Shown here one piece after another: positions 1 through 6,210 of a stretch of 12,680 bases of DNA. Numbering within the stretch: position 1 is the first letter of the stretch; each line of letters opens with the position of its first letter. The DNA is from Candidatus Caccousia avistercoris. Its GTDB lineage: Bacteria; Bacillota; Clostridia; Oscillospirales; Acutalibacteraceae. A program made the translations under genes and the position numbers. The notes under the pieces are model-generated. The model worked only from the letters and a program-made list of their open reading frames with translations, did no database searches and was not told where the DNA came from. The DNA lies in NCBI GenBank assembly GCA_018715025.1, contig DVMK01000088.1, forward strand, positions 1 to 12,680, written 5' to 3'.

Positions 1-516
1 GGTGCGGCCGTGGACGGTGACGGCGGCGGCCCCGGCCTCCTGGCAGATTTTCGCCACCTCCACAGCGTTGACCGAGGAGGAGTCCCACCCCTTGCGCAGC
101 TTCGCCGTCACCGGAACCGGCACAGCGGCGGCCACGGCGGCCACAATTTCGCCGCAGAGGGACGGGTTTTTCATCAGGGCGCTGCCGCTGCCGTTGTTGG
201 CGATTTTCGGCGCGGGGCAGCCCATGTTGATGTCGATGATCTCCGGGCCGTATTCCATGCAGATGCGGGCGGCTTGGGCCATAACCTGGGGTTCACTGCC
301 GAAAATCTGAATGGCCGCCGGATGCTCGTCCTGGTTCAGATGCATCAGTTCCCGGGTCTTTTTGTCGCTGAACTGCAGCGCCTTGGCGCTGACCATCTCG
401 GTGACGGTGCAGGCCGCGCCGAAACGGGCGCAGAGAGTGCGGTACGCTTCATCGGTGACTCCCGCCATGGGCGCCAGCAGCGCCCGGCCGTTCAGCTCTA
501 CGGTTCCAATCCGCAT
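1..516 (-). CDS. dusB: tRNA-dihydrouridine synthase (DusB-type), partial, C-terminus beyond window
   Basis: This flavoenzyme reduces uridine to dihydrouridine in the D-loop of tRNA in the cytoplasm, using FMN and NAD(P)H. The minus-strand reading starts MRIGTVELNG and gives 172 residues before the left edge of the window. It shows the FMN-site motif APMAGVTDEAYR at residues 15-26, the family signature INMGCPAPKI at 96-105 with the catalytic cysteine at Cys100, and AKLRKGW at 138-144 with the conserved Lys139. The strand ends inside the conserved HGRT motif (169-172). The family is about 320 residues long, so roughly the last half is missing. The start at 516 is chosen because GGGAGGA lies 5-6 bases upstream and the N-terminus aligns with E. 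coli DusB as I remember it. The paralogue assignment (DusB rather than a generic bacterial Dus) is less certain than the family. The gene is divergent from the thioesterase gene; I see no convincing promoter for it. Confidence 0.93.
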   Translation of the reverse strand, partial: MRIGTVELNGRALLAPMAGVTDEAYRTLCARFGAACTVTEMVSAKALQFSDKKTRELMHLNQDEHPAAIQIFGSEPQVMAQAARICMEYGPEIIDINMGCPAPKIANNGSGSALMKNPSLCGEIVAAVAAAVPVPVTAKLRKGWDSSSVNAVEVAKICQEAGAAAVTVHGRT

Positions 517-892
517 ACGGATTCCTCCCTGTATGTTAATTTGAAAAGCTGTGTAAAAGCTTTGTAAATCGAAAAAATCTTTGGGAAATTCCCTTTTAAA
601 GCAAAGGACAGTTGTGTTATAATAAGCGCGCACGAAAAGAAAACACGCAGCACTTTTTTTCCCAAGGTGAAACACGCAGTACGCGGCTTGCCCGCCGCAG
701 GCGCACAAAAATTTTCACCGCAGGCCTTGCGGAGCAGCTAAGCAAATGTGCAGCACCGTGAGAAAACCGCGGGAGCTCTGCCAGCGTTCTGCACCCAGCC
801 CAAGGCCGCGGGACGCGGCCAGTGCGCGAAGTCCCCGCCGGAGGCGCACCGGAGGTGTAGGTGTATTATAACGGAAAAATGGAGGAATTACA
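517..892. other. divergent intergenic region with hairpin-rich leader
   Basis: No gene is supported in these 376 bases. A short palindrome, GGGAAATTCCC, lies at 583-593 just upstream of the plus-strand promoter and could be an operator, but this is weak. After the promoter, about 260 bases precede the thioesterase gene, which is long compared with other leaders in the window. This leader can form several stems: 666-672 with 713-719, a hairpin at 718-732, 748-753 with 789-794, a perfect 7-bp hairpin at 804-820 (loop 811-813), and 822-827 with 844-849. The first two share bases 718-719 and so cannot both form fully. I do not recognise any known riboswitch or RNA family, and GC-rich DNA gives hairpins by chance. 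Confidence 0.5.
615..623 (+). promoter_or_regulatory. extended -10 promoter for the thioesterase/HAD pair
   Basis: TGTTATAAT at 615-623 matches the extended -10 pattern TGnTATAAT exactly. The region 17 bases upstream (595-600, TTTAAA) is a poor -35, as is common for extended -10 promoters. The predicted transcript starts near 630 and leaves a leader of about 260 bases before the ATG at 893. Confidence 0.55.
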
Positions 893-1285
893 ATGAGTGA
901 AAAGAAACAAGATAGATTTGTCAAAGAAGCCTTGGTAACAGAGGACATGCTGGCGTCTGCCGTGGGCAGCGGCAGCGTGCCGGTGCTGGCCACTCCCATG
1001 GTGGCCGCCCTGCTGGAGGGCGCCGCGGCCCAGCTGGCCCAGCAGTACGTGGAGGAAGGCTTCACCACCGTGGGAACCAAAATTGCCATTACCCACGAGG
1101 CCCCCTCCGCCGTGGGGGCCCGCGTGTGGGCGGAAGCCGTGCTGGAAGAGCAGGAGGGCCGCCTGTTCCGCTTCACCCTGCAGGCCAGGGACGATGCGGG
1201 CGTGATTTCCACCGGCACCCACGAGCGCGTCGCCGTCAGGGCCGCCTCCTTCCCCGAGAAGGCCAAGGCCCGGCTGCCCAGGTGA
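893..1285 (+). CDS. acyl-CoA thioesterase, FlK-like hotdog fold
   Basis: A 130-residue single-domain hotdog protein expected to hydrolyse an acyl-CoA thioester in the cytoplasm. It resembles the fluoroacetyl-CoA thioesterase (FlK) family: residues ATPMVAALLEGAAA (33-46) form the start of the hotdog helix, followed by the strand VGTKIAITHEAP (60-71). Thr34, Glu42 and His68 have the same spacing (8 and 26 residues) as the FlK catalytic residues Thr42, Glu50 and His76. Most members of this family in anaerobes have no proven substrate, so fluoroacetyl-CoA should not be assumed. GGAGG at 881-885 supports the ATG at 893. The gene is followed after 5 bases by the HAD gene, so the two are probably co-transcribed and translationally coupled. 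Confidence 0.85.
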   Translation: MSEKKQDRFVKEALVTEDMLASAVGSGSVPVLATPMVAALLEGAAAQLAQQYVEEGFTTVGTKIAITHEAPSAVGARVWAEAVLEEQEGRLFRFTLQARDDAGVISTGTHERVAVRAASFPEKAKARLPR

Positions 1286-1290
1286 GCGCC

Positions 1291-1947
1291 ATGCGGCCTG
1301 TGTATGACGCCGTCCTGTTCGACCTGGACGGCACCCTTACCGAGTCCCACCCGGGCATTCTGCACTGCGTCAGGCTTTCTCTGGAAGAAATGGGGTTCAC
1401 TCCCCCTGCGGAAGAGATTATGCGCCGGTTTATCGGGCCGCCGCTGTGGTACAGCTACACCAACTTCTGCGGCCTTACCCCGGAACAGGCCGACGAGGCG
1501 GTAGAACGTTACCGGGCCCACTACCGCAAAACAGGCTACCTGGAATGCGCCGTCTACCCGGGGATCCTGCCCCTTTTGCAGGACCTGCAGGCGGCTGGGG
1601 CCAAGGTGGCCGTGGCAACCGCAAAGCCCCACAGCATGGCGGCCGCCGTGTGCGGGCATCTCGGCATCTCCCCTTTCGTTGATTTTTTGATCGGCAACCG
1701 GGAGGATGAAAAGGGCATAGGAAAGCGCTGGCTGGTGGAAGCGGCCTGCCGCGGCGTGGGCGTGCCCCCCGGCCGCGCCGTCATGATCGGCGACACCCGC
1801 TACGACTGCGAGGGCGCCCTGCAGGCAGGCGCCGCGTTCCTGGGTGCAGGCTACGGGTACGGCTCAGAGGAAGAGCTGCGCCAGGCGGGCGGGGAACGGA
1901 TCGCCCCCACGCCGCAGGCCCTGCGTCCCTATTTATTTTCCGCTTGA
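1291..1947 (+). CDS. HAD-superfamily phosphatase (Gph/PGPase-like)
   Basis: A 218-residue cytoplasmic HAD hydrolase of subfamily IA, likely a small phosphate-monoester phosphatase (phosphoglycolate phosphatase or pyrophosphatase PpaX type; substrate not deducible). Motif I is FDLDGTLTES (10-19) with nucleophile Asp11 and acid/base Asp13. Thr110 in VATAKPHS is motif II, a lysine near 141-145 is the likely motif III, and MIGDTRYDCEGA (165-176) is motif IV with Asp168 and Asp172. A helical cap lies at about residues 20-90. The upstream extension of the frame to 1126 overlaps the thioesterase and is a shadow. The ATG at 1291 is preceded by AGGTGA at 1280-1285, which includes the thioesterase stop codon and points to coupled translation. 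The stop codon lies inside the -35 box of the next promoter. Confidence 0.88.
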   Translation: MRPVYDAVLFDLDGTLTESHPGILHCVRLSLEEMGFTPPAEEIMRRFIGPPLWYSYTNFCGLTPEQADEAVERYRAHYRKTGYLECAVYPGILPLLQDLQAAGAKVAVATAKPHSMAAAVCGHLGISPFVDFLIGNREDEKGIGKRWLVEAACRGVGVPPGRAVMIGDTRYDCEGALQAGAAFLGAGYGYGSEEELRQAGGERIAPTPQALRPYLFSA

Positions 1948-1972
1948 CAATCTGCGGGGCCCGCTGTAAAAT
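1944..1972 (+). promoter_or_regulatory. promoter P1 of the ilv T-box leader
   Basis: TTGACA at 1944-1949 and TAAAAT at 1967-1972 are separated by exactly 17 bases, a near-consensus sigma-A promoter with transcription predicted to start near 1979. The TGA stop codon of the HAD gene (1945-1947) is part of the -35 hexamer, so gene end and promoter overlap. Confidence 0.85.
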
Positions 1973-1978
1973 AGATAA

Positions 1979-2267
1979 AACGGAACACACCAAAGGCTGT
2001 GAAAGGGATGAGTAAGCACCCTTCCAATGCAGAGAGAGAAGATGGCTGGTGCAAATCTTCGTGAGGAACGCGCTGAAGTGCCCCTTGAGCCCCGGGCTGA
2101 ACGGAACCTTCCCAAGTAGGCTTTGGCGGCGCCCCGCCGTTATTGGGCCCCGGAGCAGGCACGCGCCTGGTCTGGATGAGTGCAGAGGGTTCTCCCCTCT
2201 GAAATTAGGTGGTACCACGGATTTTGCAAGTCCGCCCTAAGCGAGAACGCTTATGGCGGGCTTTTTT
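1979..2267 (+). promoter_or_regulatory. T-box riboswitch, deduced valine specifier GTG, upstream of ilvB
   Basis: The transcribed leader has the parts of a T-box in order. Stem I has a GTGA kink-turn strand (1999-2002), helix AAGGG (2003-2007) pairing with CCCTT (2082-2086), specifier-loop 5' strand ATGAGTA (2008-2014), and 3' strand GAAGTGC (2075-2081), which places the codon GTG (valine) at 2078-2080. The distal part has AGAGAGA (2031-2037) and a hairpin of GAAGAT (2038-2043) with ATCTTC (2055-2060). Stem III is 2184-2200 (AGAGGG with CCCTCT). The T-box sequence TGGTACCACGG is at 2210-2220, and its TGGT would pair with a tRNA 3' end of ACCA, as in tRNA-Val. The base after the specifier is C, where a purine is usual. 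Uncharged tRNA should stabilise the antiterminator and turn on ilvBNC. The family is certain; the specifier is deduced by aligning to a remembered glyQ stem I structure. Confidence 0.9.
2232..2267 (+). terminator. intrinsic terminator of the T-box leader
   Basis: CCGCC (2232-2236) pairs with GGCGG (2255-2259) and TAAGCG (2238-2243) with CGCTTA (2248-2253), closed by an AGAA loop and followed by TTTTTT at 2262-2267. TCCG at its 5' side can instead pair with CGGA just after the T-box motif, giving the competing antiterminator. Confidence 0.92.
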
Positions 2268-2320
2268 GTTTCTTTCCTCCTAATCCCGCTTTTGATGTAT
2301 CTTATTACTGTGATAAAGCC

Positions 2321-2349
2321 TTGACGCGGAAAACTTTTCCCCCTATAAT
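2321..2349 (+). promoter_or_regulatory. promoter P2, downstream of the T-box terminator, for ilvBNC
   Basis: TTGACG at 2321-2326 and a perfect TATAAT at 2344-2349 are 17 bases apart. Transcription is predicted near 2356, after the T-box terminator, so this promoter would escape T-box control. Its leader of about 70 bases contains a hairpin with an 8-bp stem, TTTGCAGG (2379-2386) with CCTGCAAA (2401-2408), ending just before the ilvB ribosome binding site. Confidence 0.7.
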
Positions 2350-2428
2350 GGAAGTGGCCCGCTGAAACAGGCTGGACTTTTGCAGGATTCCATTGCGCGG
2401 CCTGCAAATTAAAGAAAGGATGTTGCTT

Positions 2429-4048
2429 ATGATCAGCGGCGCGGAAATGATGGTGAAATGCCTGGAGCTGGAAGGGGTAGAGATGGCCTTCGGGTACCCG
2501 GGAGCGGCCATTTGCCCCTTTTACGACTTCCTCTCTTATTCCCATATTCGCCATGTGCTGGTGCGGCAGGAGCAGAACGCAGCCCACGCCGCCAACGGCT
2601 ACGCCCGTTCCAGCGGGAAGCCCGGCGTGTGCATCGCCACCTCGGGCCCCGGGGCCACCAACCTGATTACCGGCATTGCCACCGCTTACATGGACAGCAT
2701 CCCCCTGGTGGCGATTACCGGCCAGGTGAACTCTGAGCTTCTGGGCCGCGACGTGTTCCAGGAGGCGGACATTACCGGTGCCTGCGAGCCCTTCACCAAG
2801 CATTCGTACCTGGTAAAGCGCGCGGCGGATCTTCCCCGCGTGTTCAAGGAAGCCTTCCACATAGCCTCTACCGGGCGGCCGGGGCCGGTGCTCATCGACG
2901 TGCCGGTGGATGTGCAGCAGGAAGAGACGGCGGAGTTCTCTTACCCGGAAAAGGCCAGCATTATCGGGTATAAGCCCCGCACCGAGGGGCATGCCATGCA
3001 GATTAAAAAAGCGCTGGAGGCCATACAGAAGGCCAAGCGGCCCATCCTTTGCTGCGGCGGCGGCGTGGTGCTTGCCGGCGCGCGGGAGGAGCTCATCGCG
3101 TTTGCAGAGAACAGCGGCATCCCGGTGTGCGCCACCATGATGGGGATCGGGGTCATTCCCATGGATAACCCCCATTACCTGGGCATGATTGGCATGCACG
3201 GCCGTTCCAGCGCCAACCGGGCCATGCAGGAGGCCGACCTGGTCATCCTCTGCGGGGCGCGGGTGGGCGACCGGGCCGTTTCCGCCCCCCAGCAGATTGC
3301 GGAGAAGGCCGTCGTCATTCACATTGACATTGACCCTGCGGAAATCGGCAAAAACATGCCGGTGGATATTCCGATTGTGGGCGACATCCGCAAGGTGCTC
3401 CGCATTTTGGCAGAAAAGGTGGAAAAGACCTCGTCTCAGGACTGGGTGGAGCGTGCCGTGGGGTATAAGAGCAAGTACCCCAGCCGGGGGGAACCCCGCA
3501 CCGACAGCGTGGAACCCCGGGTGTTTATCCGGGATCTTTCCGCCATGATGGAGGACAACGCCATTCTGGTGGCCGACGTGGGCCAGAACCAGATTTGGTG
3601 CGCCCGCAACTTCAATGTGAAGGAGGGGCGCTTCCTCACCAGCGGCGGCCTGGGCACCATGGGGTACTCCATTCCCGCGGCCATAGGCGCCAAACTGGCC
3701 AAGCCTCACCGGCAGGTGGTGGCCGTGTGCGGCGACGGCGCTTTCCAGATGAGCATGTGCGAGCTGGCCACCATCTGCCAGGAAAACGCGAATGTGAAAA
3801 TCATTATTATGGAGAACCACTTCCTGGGTATGGTAAAGGAATTCCAGGACCGGCTGTACGGCAGGCGGTACACCGCCACCGTGCTGAACGGCGACCCGGA
3901 TTTTGTAAAGCTTGCCCAGGCCTACGGCATAGAAGCCGCCTGCGCCGCCACGAACGAGGAGGCGAAGGAGCTGGCGAAGAAAATGCTGGAAAGCCCCAGA
4001 CCCTTTATTCTGGTGTGCCGGGTAGACCCGGACGTGCCCAGCATATAA
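2429..4048 (+). CDS. ilvB: acetolactate synthase, large (catalytic) subunit
   Basis: A 539-residue cytoplasmic thiamine-diphosphate enzyme that condenses two pyruvates to 2-acetolactate, or pyruvate with 2-ketobutyrate, at the start of branched-chain amino acid synthesis. The N-terminal Pyr domain has FGYPGAAI (21-28) and the catalytic glutamate Glu48 in RQEQNAAHA. The middle FAD-binding domain covers about 190-340 (GARVGDRAV at 276-284, HIDIDPAEIGK at 298-308). The C-terminal PP domain has GQNQIW (385-390) and the ThDP motif GDGAF at 435-439 running to Asn463. In the segment usually reading LGMVRQWQ it has LGMVKEFQ, so Phe472 replaces the tryptophan linked to 2-ketobutyrate preference. It is slightly shorter than the usual 550-575 residues. 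ATG 2429 is chosen over ATG 2420 because AAAGGA (2415-2420) is 8 bases upstream and MISGAEMMVK matches the usual N-terminus. Expressed from P1 through the T-box and from P2. Confidence 0.96.
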   Translation: MISGAEMMVKCLELEGVEMAFGYPGAAICPFYDFLSYSHIRHVLVRQEQNAAHAANGYARSSGKPGVCIATSGPGATNLITGIATAYMDSIPLVAITGQVNSELLGRDVFQEADITGACEPFTKHSYLVKRAADLPRVFKEAFHIASTGRPGPVLIDVPVDVQQEETAEFSYPEKASIIGYKPRTEGHAMQIKKALEAIQKAKRPILCCGGGVVLAGAREELIAFAENSGIPVCATMMGIGVIPMDNPHYLGMIGMHGRSSANRAMQEADLVILCGARVGDRAVSAPQQIAEKAVVIHIDIDPAEIGKNMPVDIPIVGDIRKVLRILAEKVEKTSSQDWVERAVGYKSKYPSRGEPRTDSVEPRVFIRDLSAMMEDNAILVADVGQNQIWCARNFNVKEGRFLTSGGLGTMGYSIPAAIGAKLAKPHRQVVAVCGDGAFQMSMCELATICQENANVKIIIMENHFLGMVKEFQDRLYGRRYTATVLNGDPDFVKLAQAYGIEAACAATNEEAKELAKKMLESPRPFILVCRVDPDVPSI

Positions 4049-4064
4049 AAAGGAGGAAACGGCT

Positions 4065-4568
4065 ATGAAATACACGCTTTCCGTCCTTGTGGAAAACCAG
4101 CCCGGCGTGCTGTCAAAGGTATCCGGATTGTTTGCCCGGCGGGGCTTCAACATCGACAGCCTGGCCGTGGGCGTGACGGAGAACCCCTCCATTTCCCGCA
4201 TGACCATTGTGGTGAACGGAGATGAATATATTGTAGAGCAGGTGGAGAAGCAGCTGAACAAGGTGATCCCCGTGATTAAGGTGAAGGTGCTGCAGCCCGA
4301 CGCTTTTATCAGCCGGGAGCTCTCCCTCATCAAGGTGAACTGCAGCACCAAGCAGCGCCTGGAGATTATTCAAATTGCCCAGCTGATGAACGCCCAGATT
4401 GTGGACGTGACCCCCACCAGCCTGACGCTGCAGATGGCTGACACCGCCGAGCAGATTGAGACGCTGGTGACCCTGCTGCACCCCTTCGGCATCAAAGAGA
4501 TTTGCCGGGCGGGCACCATTGCGCTGGAAAAGGGCGCCGGGGTGACGGCGCCCTCGCAAAAGAAGTAA
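4065..4568 (+). CDS. ilvN: acetolactate synthase, small (regulatory) subunit
   Basis: A 167-residue regulatory subunit that binds IlvB, raises its activity and confers feedback inhibition by valine. The N-terminal ACT domain (about 1-75) begins MKYTLSVLVENQPGVL and contains Asn11, Gly14 and Asn29, which match the valine-binding residues of E. coli IlvH as I recall them. The C-terminal domain (about 80-155) carries the IlvN-type segment RELSLIKVNC (86-95). The length matches the family's usual 160-175 residues. AAGGAGG at 4050-4056 supports ATG 4065, 16 bases after ilvB, so the two subunits are made from one message. It is followed by a hairpin-rich gap before ilvC. Valine sensitivity is an inference from conserved residues. 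Confidence 0.95.
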   Translation: MKYTLSVLVENQPGVLSKVSGLFARRGFNIDSLAVGVTENPSISRMTIVVNGDEYIVEQVEKQLNKVIPVIKVKVLQPDAFISRELSLIKVNCSTKQRLEIIQIAQLMNAQIVDVTPTSLTLQMADTAEQIETLVTLLHPFGIKEICRAGTIALEKGAGVTAPSQKK

Positions 4569-4594
4569 GCCAGAAAGGCCCAATCCCGCCCCGG

Positions 4595-4693
4595 CCCTGC
4601 CGGGGAACCGGGGCCGCCTTCCCTGCGGGCAGCCTTATTGCCCGGGGGGCGGCGTTGCCTCCGGTTCCCGGCAAGGCCCGGCAAAAGCCGGGC
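4595..4693 (+). repeat. tandem long hairpins between ilvN and ilvC
   Basis: The 178-base gap between ilvN and ilvC holds two strong foldbacks. In the first, 4599-4611 (GCCGGGGAACCGG) pairs with 4661-4672 with one bulged G, continued inward by GCCGCC (4613-4618) with GGCGGC (4648-4653) and GGGC with GCCC around 4627-4643. The second is a perfect 7-bp hairpin, GCCCGGC (4676-4682) with GCCGGGC (4687-4693) and an AAAA loop. Neither is followed by a T tract, so they look like mRNA stability or processing elements, or an extragenic palindrome, rather than a terminator. Confidence 0.7.
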
Positions 4694-4713
4694 GGGGTTC
4701 CGTTCTTCAATAA

Positions 4714-5754
<1,041 letters not shown>

Positions 5755-5802
5755 GAGCGCGCCGGAACGTTTTCCATGTGTTAAAAGCCAGGACAGCGGC
5801 CT

Positions 5803-5822
5803 CGGGGGAAGGCCTTCCCCCG
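5803..5822. repeat. 20-bp perfect palindrome after ilvC
   Basis: The 20 bases are a perfect inverted repeat centred on AAGGCCTT with five G and five C on either side. It lies 49 bases after the ilvC stop and just before a larger hairpin. In RNA it could form a stable stem with a small loop; as DNA it could be a dyad binding site. Its role is unknown. Confidence 0.6.
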
Positions 5823-5836
5823 CGCCATGTCTAAGG

Positions 5837-5887
5837 AAACAGCCGCCCTGCCCCCGGGTGCATCCCGGGCCGGCAGGGCGGCTGTTT
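5837..5887. terminator. large hairpin, probable two-way terminator between ilvC and the convergent small gene
   Basis: AAACAGCCGCCCTGCC (5837-5852) pairs perfectly over 16 bp with 5872-5887, and an inner CCCGGG pair (5853-5858 with 5864-5869) closes over TGCAT. The stem carries AAA at its left base and TTT at its right base, so it reads as a hairpin ending in a few U in both directions. It sits between ilvC on the plus strand and the 53-residue gene on the minus strand. The U tract is short (TTTGGGGTTT on plus, TTTCC on minus), so efficiency is uncertain. Confidence 0.65.
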
Positions 5888-5943
5888 GGGGTTTGCTGTA
5901 AAAATCTTTGTTTCACAAATAACAACCTCAGCAGCGGGCATGA

Positions 5944-6105
5944 TTACAGATCGTCTGCATCCTGCACCGGCTTTTCCTCATCCTGGGGGGAGCCGGTGTA
6001 GCTGCCCAGCACGTCGCTGGGAATATCGCGGCGGCCCTCTTCCGGGAGCACGGCGGCCAGATGCTCCGCCTCCCGCTGGGGGAGGGGCTTTTTCTCCTTC
6101 TTCAT
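5944..6105 (-). CDS. small conserved-looking acidic-tailed protein, 53 residues, function unknown
   Basis: A minus-strand gene starting MKKEKKPLPQREAEHL and ending PVQDADDL. It has a textbook ribosome binding site, AGGAGGTG at 6118-6111, 5-6 bases before the ATG at 6105, which is the main reason to call it. Residues 1-6 are lysine-rich, the middle contains DVLGSYTGSP (31-40), and the last third is acidic. There is no membrane segment or signal peptide. I have an uncertain memory of short clostridial hypothetical proteins with a GSYTG segment and a DADDL-like tail, but no known function. It is convergent with ilvC, sharing the hairpin at 5837-5887, and divergent from the glycosyltransferase operon. 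Its promoter must lie between 6106 and about 6200; I see no convincing match there on this strand. Confidence 0.75.
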   Translation of the reverse strand: MKKEKKPLPQREAEHLAAVLPEEGRRDIPSDVLGSYTGSPQDEEKPVQDADDL

Positions 6106-6149
6106 TTTTTCACCTCCTGTCCTCTTTCTTATTGTCCCCCCTTTTTCGC

Positions 6150-6178
6150 TTGTATTCAGGAAAAGGGGATGATATAAT
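6150..6178 (+). promoter_or_regulatory. promoter of the envelope operon (GT2 to murF)
   Basis: TTGTAT at 6150-6155 and a perfect TATAAT at 6173-6178 are separated by 17 bases, and TG at 6170-6171 adds the extended -10 element. Transcription should start near 6185, about 26 bases before the GTG start of the first gene. No other promoter of this quality was seen further along the operon. Confidence 0.85.
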
Positions 6179-6210
6179 CAATCTGAATACTGGGAAAAGG
6201 GGGCGGCGCG

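Noticed and set aside
2..567. Plus-strand open frames over the first 500 bases
   Set aside because: The minus strand encodes a clear Dus protein with Cys100 and FMN motifs; the plus-strand frames are its shadows.
630..880. Fluoride (crcB) riboswitch, suggested by the FlK-like thioesterase
   Set aside because: The conserved crcB core segments as I know them are not present in the leader.
2420..2428. ATG at 2420 (or ATG 2393) as the ilvB start
   Set aside because: The ribosome binding site AAAGGA abuts or overlaps ATG 2420 but is well spaced for ATG 2429, and the 2393 start lacks a site and lies inside the leader hairpin.
2237..4351. 704-codon open frame on the minus strand opposite ilvB-ilvN
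   Set aside because: It lies opposite two unmistakable genes, has the His/Gly/Leu-rich composition typical of antisense frames in GC-rich DNA, and has no fitting ribosome binding site.
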